A DNA stretch of 64,000 nucleotides, taken from assembly GCA_017463985.1 (NCBI GenBank), contig JAFUEH010000004.1, positions 1 to 64,000 on the forward strand, read 5' to 3'. Origin of the DNA: Eubacterium sp. Its GTDB lineage: Bacteria; Bacillota; Clostridia; Oscillospirales; Acutalibacteraceae. The position numbers and the translations under genes are program-made. The notes below the pieces were generated by a model, which was not told the origin of the DNA, did no database searches, and was given only the letters and a program-made list of their open reading frames with translations. This document shows, one piece after another, positions 1 through 9,347 of this stretch (position 1 is the first letter of the stretch; the number at the start of each line of letters is the position of its first letter).

Positions 1-106
1 AATATCCTTGTTAATTTATGCCCAAAATTCGTAATATGAAAAATATTCATATTGCGAAATCAAACGAATTGTATTGTTTAGTCTATTAAATTTCAATCCC
101 AATTTC
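1..106. other. AT-rich intergenic end of window
   Basis: AT-rich sequence with no coding frame or hairpin that I can support. It lies downstream of the malQ terminator and probably belongs to the spacer before the next gene outside the window. Confidence 0.5.
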
Positions 107-140
107 AAAAGCTGCCTCACTCCCGTGAGACAGCTCCTTT
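107..140 (-). terminator. Intrinsic terminator of malQ
   Basis: An 11-bp inverted repeat (110-120 with 125-135, one mismatch) with a four-base loop. Read on the minus strand it is followed by TTTT and lies just past the malQ stop codon. Confidence 0.75.
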
Positions 141-149
141 TGATTATGC

Positions 150-1688
150 TTATGCATGATGCTTCTTTTTGTCGAAGGCCGGATACATCCGGCGGTAAAG
201 AGCATTGATGTGCCGGAAATAGTCGGCGTCAATGCTGTTAAGCGTTTGCTCCGTGGTGCGGAAACGCCAGTTCTTTTCACCGACACCCGGAATGTTCATA
301 CGTGCGTCGGCACCAAAGCCGCACATATCCTGCAGTGAAATCATTGCTACGTTAGAGGCGCTCTGCCATACCGCTTCTGTCACAGCGCGGCAGGAGGCGG
401 ACTGATAACCGCCGTCGCCCCAAAAGCCGCCGTGAAAGCGGCAGTAATCCAGCGCAAAGCTTCTGTCCTGCTCGCTCGCTTCCCACAGCCAGCCGAGCAG
501 GGTGTTGTTATCGTGTGTACCGACATAGTTGATACTGTTTGGCGTACAGTTATGCGGCAGATGAGAGGAGTCGCCGCCGGCATCAAAGCCGAACTGGATC
601 ACCTTCATGCCGGGGAAACCGGTATCCTGCAGCAGCTGTATAACGTCCTCGCCAAAGGTGCCGAGATCCTCTGCGATGATCGGCGCGTCCTTGCCGAACT
701 GTTCAAAGACGGCGTTAAATAAATCCGTTTTTGGGCCGTCGAGCCATTCGCCCACCTTGGCGGTATCGCTGTCTGACGGTACAGCCCAGTAAGAAGCAAA
801 GGCACGGAAGTGATCGATCCGCACGGTGTCGAACGTGGACAAGGCGTGACCGAGCCGCAGCAGCCACCAAGCATAGCCGTCCTTTTTCATCGCTGCCCAG
901 TTGTAGATCGGATTGCCCCACAGCTGGCCGTCCTCGCTGAAATAGTCAGGCGGCACCCCGGCTACGACCTTCGCTATCAAGGATTTTTCATCGATTTCGA
1001 ACAGCTGCAGGTTCGCCCACACATCCGCGCTGTCCATTGCTACGTAGATCGGCATATCGCCAATGACGGCGACGCCTTTTTTGTTGGCATACTTTTTGAT
1101 CTTATGCCACTGCTGATAGAACAGGTACTGAACGAATTTCCAGAAGGCAGCCCTTTCCTCAAAATCAAAAATATGCTTTACGCAGTCAAAATAATGCGCG
1201 TGCGTCGGCTGCCATTCCCACCAAGGTTTTTGATCCTCTGCTTCCTTTACCGCCATATATAATGCATAGTCGGTCAGCCAGCTGTTTTCCAGCTCAAACT
1301 GCTTAATCGCCGCCGCCAGCTGTTCGTCGATGTGCGCAAAGGCTGTTTGCAATGTGGCGAGCCTTTTTTCGGCGGCAAAGGCGTAGTCGGCTGTGTAAGG
1401 AGAGCCGTAATAAACGTTGTCACGCAGCTCCTCTTCGCTGATTAAGCCTCTGTCATATAAGTCCTTCGGATCAATGAACAGATAGTTACCGGCGAACGCC
1501 GAGGGGGAACAGTAGGGCGAGTTGGCGGCGTCCGGCGGGTTGAACGGCAGCACCTGCCAATAGGTAAAGCCCATGTCTGCGATTTTGTCGATAAAACGGA
1601 GAATATGCTCGTCAAACACGCCGACTCCGTAATCTGACGGCATGGACGAGATGTGCAGTAATACTCCTGCACCGCGTTGTTTCAGCAT
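150..1688 (-). CDS. malQ: 4-alpha-glucanotransferase (amylomaltase, GH77)
   Basis: A 512-residue protein of normal MalQ length. It transfers 1,4-alpha-glucan segments between maltodextrins in cytoplasmic glycogen, starch or maltose metabolism. Visible signatures are the GH77 start (LHISSMPSDYGVGVF), the conserved loop NPPDAANSPYCSPSAFAGN, the nucleophile in VRIDHFR (D292), the acid/base in AEDLG (E340) and the transition-state Asp in THDNNT (D393). The ATG at 1688 is preceded by GGTGG. It has its own promoter and terminator and is transcribed divergently from miaB, so it is a single-gene unit. No other maltose or glycogen genes lie in the window. Confidence 0.97.
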   Translation of the reverse strand: MLKQRGAGVLLHISSMPSDYGVGVFDEHILRFIDKIADMGFTYWQVLPFNPPDAANSPYCSPSAFAGNYLFIDPKDLYDRGLISEEELRDNVYYGSPYTADYAFAAEKRLATLQTAFAHIDEQLAAAIKQFELENSWLTDYALYMAVKEAEDQKPWWEWQPTHAHYFDCVKHIFDFEERAAFWKFVQYLFYQQWHKIKKYANKKGVAVIGDMPIYVAMDSADVWANLQLFEIDEKSLIAKVVAGVPPDYFSEDGQLWGNPIYNWAAMKKDGYAWWLLRLGHALSTFDTVRIDHFRAFASYWAVPSDSDTAKVGEWLDGPKTDLFNAVFEQFGKDAPIIAEDLGTFGEDVIQLLQDTGFPGMKVIQFGFDAGGDSSHLPHNCTPNSINYVGTHDNNTLLGWLWEASEQDRSFALDYCRFHGGFWGDGGYQSASCRAVTEAVWQSASNVAMISLQDMCGFGADARMNIPGVGEKNWRFRTTEQTLNSIDADYFRHINALYRRMYPAFDKKKHHA

Positions 1689-1719
1689 GATGTAACCACC
1701 TTGTCAGTATTTCCCTAGC

Positions 1720-1748
1720 ATCATATCATGTTATCGGGAAAAAATCAA
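1720..1748 (-). promoter_or_regulatory. Sigma-A promoter of malQ
   Basis: On the minus strand: TTGATT (1743-1748), 17-bp spacer, TATGAT (1720-1725), about 30 bases before the malQ start codon. Confidence 0.65.
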
Positions 1749-1844
1749 CGCACACGGCAGAAAAATTCGTCCGTGAGGCGCGGCGCTTGTTCAATCTATA
1801 TAATTTATACTATAAAATTCCCTTTATTATTTATATTTTAAATA

Positions 1845-1873
1845 TTGAATATATAGACGCTATTTGGTATAAT
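1845..1873 (+). promoter_or_regulatory. Sigma-A promoter of the miaB operon
   Basis: TTGAAT (1845-1850), 17-bp spacer, TATAAT (1868-1873). It predicts a transcript start near 1880. This rules out a miaB start upstream of about 1880 and supports the GTG at 1943. Confidence 0.75.
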
Positions 1874-1942
1874 ACAACAATGTGGAATCCTCTATTATGG
1901 GATAGAAGGCTCTGCACAAAATCCGCAGCTGAGGTAAACAAC

Positions 1943-3373
1943 GTGGCAGTCAGTACGAAACGAATCACCGCTGATGAGCTGGGTACGCAGCAAGCGTACA
2001 CGGACAGGGTGAAGGCGCTATTAAAAAAACGATATGAAAATGCGGCCGAGCCGCTTGCCTGCGTGGTGACCTACGGCTGTCAGCAAAACGTGGCGGACAG
2101 CGAGCATATCAAGGGTATGCTGGAGCTGATGGGCTACGGCTTTACCGAGGACAGGCAGGCCGCCAAGCTGGTGATCTTTAACACGTGCGCGGTGCGTGAG
2201 CACGCCGAGGATAGGGTGTTCGGTAATGTCGGCGCGTTGAAAAAATATAAGCTCGCTAACCCGGACGTGGTGATTGCGCTATGCGGCTGTATGATGCAGC
2301 AAAAGCATATTGCCGAAAAAATCAAGACCTCGTTTCCGTTCGTTGATCTGGTGTTCGGTACGCACGTGGTGCATAAGCTGCCGGAGCTTTTGTATATGGC
2401 GCTGACGCAGCGCAAGCGTGTGTTCGAGCTGCCGGACGTGGACGGCGTGATTGCAGAGGGCGTTCCGGTGAAGCGCGACAATGACCGTAAGGCGTGGCTG
2501 CCGATCATGTACGGCTGTAATAATTTTTGTTCCTACTGCGTGGTGCCGTATGTCCGCGGCCGCGAGCGCAGCCGCCTGCCGGAGGATATTGAAAAGGAAT
2601 TTCGTCAGCTGGTGGCAGAGGGCTATAAAGAAATTACGCTGCTGGGACAGAATGTCAATTCCTACGGCAAGGATCTGACGCCACGCGTCAGCTTTGCAGC
2701 GCTGCTCAGGCGCATGAATGCGATTGAGGGCGATTTCCGTATCCGCTTTATGACCAGCCATCCGAAGGATTGCACGAAGGAGCTGCTGGAGACAATGGCG
2801 CAGTGCGACAAGGTAGCAAAGCATTTGCACCTGCCGTTCCAAAGCGGCAACGACCGTGTGCTCAAGGCGATGAACCGCGGCTACACAAGGGAACGGTACT
2901 GCTCTCTGATCAACTATGCCAGGGAGTTGATGGGGGACAAGCTGTCTGTCACGAGTGATATTATTGTCGGCTTCCCCGGCGAAACCTACGAGGAGTTTTT
3001 AGATACAGTTTCGCTCGTAAAGGAGCTTGGCGCTACCGGCTTGTTCACGTTTATCTATTCTCCGCGCGTCGGCACACCGGCCGCGGCGATGGACGATCCT
3101 GTCAGCTACGAGGATAAGTCCTTATGGCTGCGCGAGCTGCTGGCGGTGCAGGAGCAGGTGTCTGCTGAGCAGCTGCAGCAGCACGCCGGTAAAACCTTTA
3201 AGTGCTTCGTTTATGGGCACGGCAAATTAGGCGATAATTATCTTGCCGCCAGAACCGACGGCAATTTGATTATAGAATTCGTGGGTGGCGAACGGCTCAT
3301 CGGCACCTTCCAAAATTTGACAGTCACCGAGCCGCTCACTTATGTGATGAAGGGTGAACTGGAAAAAATATAA
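1943..3373 (+). CDS. miaB: tRNA-2-methylthio-N6-dimethylallyladenosine synthase MiaB
   Basis: A radical-SAM methylthiotransferase of 476 residues that converts i6A37 to ms2i6A37 in tRNA. The N-terminal UPF0004 domain has the three auxiliary-cluster cysteines (YGCQQN, NTCAVR, CGCMMQ). The radical SAM motif CNNFCSYC follows, and a TRAM-like C-terminus ends the protein. The frame is open upstream to 1787, but the promoter at 1845-1873 and the GAGG Shine-Dalgarno before GTG 1943 argue for the GTG start. miaA, which makes its substrate, lies downstream in the same run. The order miaB-ymcA-mutS-mutL resembles Bacillus subtilis ymcB-ymcA-(cotE)-mutS-mutL. Confidence 0.96.
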   Translation: MAVSTKRITADELGTQQAYTDRVKALLKKRYENAAEPLACVVTYGCQQNVADSEHIKGMLELMGYGFTEDRQAAKLVIFNTCAVREHAEDRVFGNVGALKKYKLANPDVVIALCGCMMQQKHIAEKIKTSFPFVDLVFGTHVVHKLPELLYMALTQRKRVFELPDVDGVIAEGVPVKRDNDRKAWLPIMYGCNNFCSYCVVPYVRGRERSRLPEDIEKEFRQLVAEGYKEITLLGQNVNSYGKDLTPRVSFAALLRRMNAIEGDFRIRFMTSHPKDCTKELLETMAQCDKVAKHLHLPFQSGNDRVLKAMNRGYTRERYCSLINYARELMGDKLSVTSDIIVGFPGETYEEFLDTVSLVKELGATGLFTFIYSPRVGTPAAAMDDPVSYEDKSLWLRELLAVQEQVSAEQLQQHAGKTFKCFVYGHGKLGDNYLAARTDGNLIIEFVGGERLIGTFQNLTVTEPLTYVMKGELEKI

Positions 3374-3406
3374 AAAACGGGAGTATCCCGAGAAAGAGGT
3401 AACATC

Positions 3407-3820
3407 ATGAGTTTAGAATCCGTATTAAGAGAGCTTGGTAAGGAAATCCAGGCAGATCCCAGATTTAAGGCGCTGCAGGAAGCTGCTGCTGCCAACGATG
3501 CCGACGCCGAACTGCAGGCACAGATGCAGGAGCTGCAGCTGATCTCACTGAAGTATCAGCAGGAGGCTGCGAAGGCAGAAGAGGCTGATCAGGAGGCGAT
3601 TGAAAAGCTGCAGGGCGAATATCAAGAGATTTACAACAAGATCATGGCCGGCGAAAATATGCTGAAGTATTCTGCCGCAGCTTCCGAAATGGAGGAGATG
3701 GCGCAGTATATCAGCGGCATGATCGGTCTGTTCTTTGACGGTCAGGATCCGGCAACCTGCGAGCTGCCGCCGGCTGACGCCTGCACACACGACTGCTGCA
3801 CCTGCGGCGGCTGTCACTAA
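3407..3820 (+). CDS. YlbF/YmcA family regulatory protein with Cys-rich tail
   Basis: A 137-residue, largely helical protein of the YlbF/YmcA family. In Bacillus these form the YlbF-YmcA-YaaT complex that affects RNase Y-dependent RNA processing, competence and biofilm formation and binds Fe-S clusters. Residues 1-110 are predicted amphipathic helices. The last 12 residues hold five cysteines and two histidines (CTHDCCTCGGCH), suitable for metal or cluster binding. The position between miaB and mutS matches ymcA of B. subtilis, which supports the assignment. GAGG lies before ATG 3407. Function in this organism is inferred from family and context only. Confidence 0.8.
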   Translation: MSLESVLRELGKEIQADPRFKALQEAAAANDADAELQAQMQELQLISLKYQQEAAKAEEADQEAIEKLQGEYQEIYNKIMAGENMLKYSAAASEMEEMAQYISGMIGLFFDGQDPATCELPPADACTHDCCTCGGCH

Positions 3821-3878
3821 GCGCACGATCCGCCTTCCCTGATCGGGAGGGCACTAACACGAGAAACGGAGGAGCATT

Positions 3879-6509
3879 ATGGCTAAAAAGGGCGAGCTGT
3901 CACCCATGATGCAGCAATATTTTCAAGTGAAAAAGGAATACCCGGGTGTCATATTGTTCTTCCGCCTCGGTGATTTTTATGAAATGTTTTTTGACGATGC
4001 CGTTACCGCCTCAAAGGAACTGGATTTGGTGCTGACGGGACGGGACTGCGGTCAGGAGGAGCGTGCGCCGATGTGCGGCGTGCCTTTCCACAGTGCCGAC
4101 AGCTACATAGCAAAGCTGGTATCGCGCGGTTATCGGGTAGCGATCTGCGAGCAGATGGAGGACCCGAAGGCGGCGAAGGGTATCGTGAAAAGAGATGTTA
4201 TAAGAGTCATTACGCCGGGCACTGCCATTGAGGGCAGTATTTTGGAGGACGGCGTGAACAATTATTTATGCGCTATCTGTAAGCTGGGCGTAGAAACCGG
4301 CCTGTGCTTTGCCGATGTTTCTACCGGCGAATTTCACATTACGGTCGTGAACCGTGAGGACGATCAGGAAAAAATTATTAACCAGCTGTCGTCCTACGCG
4401 CCCAAGGAGCTGCTGGTCAATGAAGCAGCAGCGGCGATGGACAACGTGCTGCGTTTTGCCGAGGTGCGCCTAAGCGCCCGCGCCGAAAGACTGCCGGAGG
4501 ATAAATTCAACTTTGACTTTGCAACGGAGCTGATCCTCAGCACCATGAAACGGGAGGAGCTTTCCTCACTCGGCATCGGCCATAGTAAGGCGGCGGTTTG
4601 CGCACTCGGTGCCGTGATCTATTATCTGCGTGAAACACAGAAAACCGAGCAGCTGGAGGCGCCGAGTGAGGTCGATTTTTACGACGGCGACGAATTTATG
4701 GCGCTGGATATCAGTGCGCGCCGCAACCTGGAGCTGACGGCCTCTATGATGACCGGCGACAAAAAGCACTCCCTGCTTTGGGTTATTGATAAAACGAAAA
4801 CCGCGATGGGTAAGCGTATGCTGCGTGCCTGGCTGGAACGGCCGCTGCTCAGTGTGGCTAAGATCACAAAGCGCCAAAACGCTGTCGGTGAGCTGCTGGA
4901 TAATACGCCGCTGCGTGACGACGTGCGGGAGGGCTTGACCGGCGTTAAGGATATTGAACGGCTGATGAGCCGTATTGCTTACGGTACGGCCAATGCCAGA
5001 GAGCTGCGTGCGCTGTCCGCCACCGTGGCGTTGCTGCCCACTGTCAAAGCGGCGCTTGCCAATACATCTTCCTCCCTGCTCAAGGGAATTGAGGAGAGCA
5101 TTGACCTGCTGGAGGATGTCTATGCGCTGATCGACAGTGCCGTGGTGGACGAGCCGCCGTTTTCACTGCGTGAGGGCGGTCTGATTAAAGCCGGTTATAA
5201 TGCTGAGGTGGACGAGCTGACGGACATTGTACAGGGCGGCGCCAATATTCTGGCAGAAATTGAAGCCAGAGAAAAGGAACGTACCGGCATTCCGAAGCTG
5301 CGTGTTTCCTATAACAAGGTGTTCGGCTATTTTATCGAGGTCACCAATTCCTATAAGGAGCTGGTGCCTGAGGATTATATCAGAAAGCAGACGTTGACCA
5401 ACTGCGAACGCTATATTACCCAAGAGTTGAAGGAGCTGGAGGGCAAGGTGCTTGGCGCCAAGGATCGGCTGATCGCGCTGGAATACGAGGTGTTCTGCGC
5501 CGTGCGTAACAGCGTGGCTGCCGAGGTAGAGCGTATTCAGAAAACGGCTAAGGCGATTGCCGTGCTGGACTGTTTGGCCTCTCTTGCCGAAACCGCTTAT
5601 GTGAATCATTACTGCTGTCCGCAGATGTCTACCGACGGTACGATCGCTATTAAAGAGGGACGGCATCCGGTTGTAGAGGCGCTGACGGACGGCGGCGTGT
5701 TCGTGCCTAACGATACGCTGCTCGATACCGATCAAAACCGCTGTGCGATCATCACCGGTCCGAACATGGCCGGTAAGTCAACCTATATGCGCCAAACGGC
5801 GCTGATCGTACTCTTGGCGCAGATCGGCTCCTTTGTGCCGGCCAAGAGCGCAGAGATCGGTGTTGTGGACGCGATTTTTACACGCGTCGGCGCGTCGGAC
5901 GATCTTGCCTCCGGTCAGTCCACCTTTATGGTGGAAATGAACGAGGTCTCCACGATTCTGAAAAACGCTACACCGCAGTCCTTGATCATTTTGGACGAAA
6001 TCGGCAGAGGCACCTCTACCTTTGACGGTATGAGTATTGCCAGGGCGGTATTGGAATTTGTGGTGAAGAAAAAGACGCTCGGTGCTAAGACGCTGTTTGC
6101 GACGCATTACCACGAGCTGACAGCGATGGAGGGCTTGCTGGACGGTGTGAATAACTATTCCATTGCCGTGAAAAAGAAGGGCGACGATATTACCTTCCTG
6201 CGGCGCATTGTCCACGGCGGTGCCGACCAGAGCTTCGGTATCGAGGTAGCAAAGCTTGCCGGTATCCCTAACAGCGTCGTGAAGCGCGCAAAAGCGATTT
6301 TGAAAGAGCTGGAAGCCAATAAAATTGAAATTGAATTTAAAGCAGAGGAGGCTGTGGAAGAGGACGGCGAGGAGCTGCAGTATAACTTCCGCACCAATTC
6401 TGCCAACGATATATTAGAACTCATTAAAGCAACTGACATTAACTCCCTGACCCCGCTGGAGGCGCTGCAGACGCTGTATGACCTCAAGAAGAAGGTAGAG
6501 GAGCTGTAG
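3879..6509 (+). CDS. mutS: DNA mismatch repair protein MutS
   Basis: An 876-residue MutS, the mismatch-recognising ATPase. The mismatch-binding Phe-x-Glu motif is present (GDFYEMFFDDA, near residue 32). The Walker A motif GPNMAGKST begins at residue 627, followed by the Walker B region LIILDEIGRGTST and the ABC signature region. The length is typical and the C-terminal helix-turn-helix/clamp region is complete. GGAGG precedes ATG 3879. The stop codon is 16 bases before the mutL TTG start, so the two are co-transcribed, as is usual in Firmicutes. Confidence 0.98.
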   Translation: MAKKGELSPMMQQYFQVKKEYPGVILFFRLGDFYEMFFDDAVTASKELDLVLTGRDCGQEERAPMCGVPFHSADSYIAKLVSRGYRVAICEQMEDPKAAKGIVKRDVIRVITPGTAIEGSILEDGVNNYLCAICKLGVETGLCFADVSTGEFHITVVNREDDQEKIINQLSSYAPKELLVNEAAAAMDNVLRFAEVRLSARAERLPEDKFNFDFATELILSTMKREELSSLGIGHSKAAVCALGAVIYYLRETQKTEQLEAPSEVDFYDGDEFMALDISARRNLELTASMMTGDKKHSLLWVIDKTKTAMGKRMLRAWLERPLLSVAKITKRQNAVGELLDNTPLRDDVREGLTGVKDIERLMSRIAYGTANARELRALSATVALLPTVKAALANTSSSLLKGIEESIDLLEDVYALIDSAVVDEPPFSLREGGLIKAGYNAEVDELTDIVQGGANILAEIEAREKERTGIPKLRVSYNKVFGYFIEVTNSYKELVPEDYIRKQTLTNCERYITQELKELEGKVLGAKDRLIALEYEVFCAVRNSVAAEVERIQKTAKAIAVLDCLASLAETAYVNHYCCPQMSTDGTIAIKEGRHPVVEALTDGGVFVPNDTLLDTDQNRCAIITGPNMAGKSTYMRQTALIVLLAQIGSFVPAKSAEIGVVDAIFTRVGASDDLASGQSTFMVEMNEVSTILKNATPQSLIILDEIGRGTSTFDGMSIARAVLEFVVKKKTLGAKTLFATHYHELTAMEGLLDGVNNYSIAVKKKGDDITFLRRIVHGGADQSFGIEVAKLAGIPNSVVKRAKAILKELEANKIEIEFKAEEAVEEDGEELQYNFRTNSANDILELIKATDINSLTPLEALQTLYDLKKKVEEL

Positions 6510-6525
6510 AAAAGAGGTGACCCCC

Positions 6526-8409
6526 TTGCCTGAAATTAATGTATTACCAAAGGAAGTATATCAGCTGATCGCCGCGGGCGAGGTGGTAGAGCGCCCGTCC
6601 TCCGTCGTGAAGGAAATGATGGAAAATTCGGTGGACGCCGGCGCGCAGCATATTACTGTTGAAATTAAAAACGGCGGTTCCTCCTACATACGGATCACAG
6701 ACGACGGCTGCGGCATTGAGAGGAGCCAGATCAAAAAGGTGTTTCTGCCGCACGCCACCAGCAAAATAAAGGCTGCCGACGATTTGGACGCGATCGGTAC
6801 GCTTGGCTTTCGCGGTGAAGCGATGGCGTCGATTGCGGCGGTGGCACGGGTTGAGCTGCTGTCGCGTACTGCCGACGAGGAGCTGGGAACGCGGTATGCA
6901 ATAGCCGGCGGCGAGGAACAGGATTTTTCCGATGCAGGCTGTCCGGTCGGCACTACCGTGGTGGTGAGAGACATTTTTTTCAATACGCCGGCACGCATGA
7001 AGTTCCTGAAAAAGGACGTTACAGAGGGTAACTCTGTCGCCGGTATTGTTGACAGAATGGCCATCAGTCATCCCGAGATTGCCTTCCGTTTTATCCGTGA
7101 CGGCAAGCAAGTGCTGGTCACTGCCGGCAACGGTGATTTAAAAAGCGCGGTGTATTCTGTTTTTGGCAAGGAATTTTCCGCCTCGCTGCTGGAGGTAGAC
7201 TATCAGGTGCACAACATGCGCGTGACCGGTGTGGTGACAAAACCGAGCGCCTCCCGTAAAAGCCGCGCCATGCAGTATTTCTTTATCAATTCGCGTCCGG
7301 TGAAGTGCCAAACGGCGATGGCTGCATTAGAGCAGGCGTATAAAAACGCTATCATGGTCGGCAAATTCCCGGGCTGTGTGCTGAATATCACGTGTGATAC
7401 GTCTTTCGTAGACGTCAATGTGCATCCGGCTAAAATTGAGGTGCGCTTTGCCAATGAGCGGCCAGTATTTGAGCTGGTTTACTACGGCGTTAAATCCGCG
7501 ATCGAAACCGGAGATACCCCGAAAGAGGCTGTCTTTGACGCTAAGCCGGTTCAACCGGTAGTTACCACAGCCTCCGGCAGACTGGACTTGTTTGAGCGTT
7601 CTGCCGAGCAGCCGCACCAGATGCAGTTCAAGCAAACGGGTAACGCCGATGATTTTTGGCGCGTGGCCGCCTCCGGCAGTACGGCGCCGCATCGCTTTCA
7701 GACGCATTTTGACGGTCAAACGAAGGAGCAGGGGACAAAGACAGATCAACCGGTGCTGCGCTTTGAAGCAGACGGTACGGCTTCGGTAGTTCCTGCTGCT
7801 GACAGGGAAGAGCCGCAAGCGGCAGCGCCGGTACCGGTGGATCTTTCGGATTTTAAGGTCGTCGGTGAAGCGTTTAAAACCTATATTATCATTGAAATGG
7901 ACGGTGCCATTTACTTTATTGATAAGCACGCCGCGCACGAACGTATGAATTATGAACGGCTGAAAAGCAGCACGGTGATTCATTCACAGGTGCTGCTGAC
8001 GCCCGTAGTGGTAAGGCTGTCAGCGGAGGAATATACCGCGGTTTGTGAAAACCTGGCGCTTTATCAGCAAGGCGGTTTTTTGATCGAGGACTTTGGCAAT
8101 AGCTCCGTCATTGTGCGCGAATGTCCGTCTATGCTCGACGGTGAAAGCGTACCGGAGCTGATCACCGAAACGGCAGGTAAGCTGCTGGAGGGCAAAACCG
8201 ACATTACGCCGGAGCAGCTGGATTGGATCTTTCATTCTACCTCGTGCCGCGCAGCGGTCAAAGCAGGGGATACTACGACGCCGCAGGAGCGCGAGCTGTT
8301 CGTAAAAAAGCTGCTCTCTATGCCGAATATCCGCTACTGTCCGCACGGTCGGCCGGTGATGATCAAAATGAGTAAATATGATATCGAAAAGCAGTTCGGC
8401 AGGGCATAA
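6526..8409 (+). CDS. mutL: DNA mismatch repair protein MutL (endonuclease type)
   Basis: A 627-residue MutL with an N-terminal GHKL ATPase (IAAGEVVERPSSVVKE, then the DDGCG and TLGFRGEA boxes). The C-terminal dimerisation domain carries a nicking-endonuclease site: DKHAAHER from residue 466, SCRAA, and CPHGRP near residue 605. This is a MutL of the Bacillus type, which nicks DNA itself; MutH is not expected. A GTG at 6517 is also in frame but lies inside the Shine-Dalgarno AAGAGGTG, so the TTG at 6526 with a six-base spacing is preferred. It lies two bases upstream of miaA. Confidence 0.96.
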   Translation: MPEINVLPKEVYQLIAAGEVVERPSSVVKEMMENSVDAGAQHITVEIKNGGSSYIRITDDGCGIERSQIKKVFLPHATSKIKAADDLDAIGTLGFRGEAMASIAAVARVELLSRTADEELGTRYAIAGGEEQDFSDAGCPVGTTVVVRDIFFNTPARMKFLKKDVTEGNSVAGIVDRMAISHPEIAFRFIRDGKQVLVTAGNGDLKSAVYSVFGKEFSASLLEVDYQVHNMRVTGVVTKPSASRKSRAMQYFFINSRPVKCQTAMAALEQAYKNAIMVGKFPGCVLNITCDTSFVDVNVHPAKIEVRFANERPVFELVYYGVKSAIETGDTPKEAVFDAKPVQPVVTTASGRLDLFERSAEQPHQMQFKQTGNADDFWRVAASGSTAPHRFQTHFDGQTKEQGTKTDQPVLRFEADGTASVVPAADREEPQAAAPVPVDLSDFKVVGEAFKTYIIIEMDGAIYFIDKHAAHERMNYERLKSSTVIHSQVLLTPVVVRLSAEEYTAVCENLALYQQGGFLIEDFGNSSVIVRECPSMLDGESVPELITETAGKLLEGKTDITPEQLDWIFHSTSCRAAVKAGDTTTPQERELFVKKLLSMPNIRYCPHGRPVMIKMSKYDIEKQFGRA

Positions 8410-8411
8410 GC

Positions 8412-9347
8412 ATGGCGGATAAGATCAAAATGATATGCGTCGTCGGCGCAACAGCGTCCGGCAAGACGGCGCTTGGCGTCGCGCTGGCAAAACGCCTGAA
8501 CGGCGAAATTATCTCCGCTGATTCCATGCAGGTGTACCGCAGTATGCCGGTGGCGACCGCTGTCGCTACCGCGGAGGAACAGCAGGGCGTACCGCACCAT
8601 CTGTTGGCGTTTTTAGAGCCGGAGCAACCGTTTTCGGTGGCGGAGTTTGTACAGCTGGCAAAGGAATGTGCGCTGGCAATTCATGCCAAGGGCAAGGTAC
8701 CGATCGTGGTCGGCGGCACCGGCTTATTCATTGACAGCCTCGTGAAAAATCGCTGTTTTTCAGATGTCGGAGCAGACGAAGCCCTGCGTACCCGACTGCA
8801 GGCAAAGCCCTCTGACGAACTGTATGCAGCGCTGCAGGCGGTCGATCCGCAGGCTGCTGCAGCGATTCATCCAAACAACAGAAAACGCGTCATCCGCGCG
8901 CTGGAGCTTTACTACGGCGGCTCCGGAAAGACGGTGCAGGACGAAGCCTCTGAGCAGGAGGGAAGTCCGTTCGACGCGCTATATATTCAAATCGACTACC
9001 GTGATCGGGAGCAGCTGTATGCGCGCATCAACCGCAGAGTGGATAAAATGCTGAATGACGGCCTGCTCGACGAGGCGCGGCAGCTGCTGAGCAGAGAGGG
9101 TAAAACAGCACGCCAGGCCATCGGCCATAAGGAGCTGGCACCGTATTTGCGCGGTGAAATGCCGCTGGAGGAGGCCGTAGAAAACCTGAAGCGTGAAACA
9201 AGGCGTTATGCGAAGCGCCAACTTACTTGGTTTCGCCGTAATCCGTCGGTACACGTGCTGTATGCCGACACGATGAGTACGGAAGCGCTTTTTGATGCCG
9301 CCGAAGCGACAGCGGTAGCATTTTTGAACGGGGAGGTTCAGTCTTGA
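8412..9347 (+). CDS. miaA: tRNA dimethylallyltransferase MiaA
   Basis: A 311-residue enzyme that adds the dimethylallyl group to A37 of tRNAs, producing the substrate of MiaB. It has the P-loop GATASGKT (residues 12-19), the conserved region IISADSMQVYRSM, the VVGGTGLF strand and the C-terminal RRYAKRQLTWFRRN tRNA-contact region. It starts two bases after mutL and overlaps the next gene by four bases, so translational coupling is likely. Confidence 0.97.
   Translation: MADKIKMICVVGATASGKTALGVALAKRLNGEIISADSMQVYRSMPVATAVATAEEQQGVPHHLLAFLEPEQPFSVAEFVQLAKECALAIHAKGKVPIVVGGTGLFIDSLVKNRCFSDVGADEALRTRLQAKPSDELYAALQAVDPQAAAAIHPNNRKRVIRALELYYGGSGKTVQDEASEQEGSPFDALYIQIDYRDREQLYARINRRVDKMLNDGLLDEARQLLSREGKTARQAIGHKELAPYLRGEMPLEEAVENLKRETRRYAKRQLTWFRRNPSVHVLYADTMSTEALFDAAEATAVAFLNGEVQS

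Noticed and set aside
1787..1942. Upstream in-frame extension of miaB
   Set aside because: The segment contains the TTGAAT-17-TATAAT promoter and codes a hydrophobic stretch absent from MiaB; GTG 1943 with GAGG fits better.
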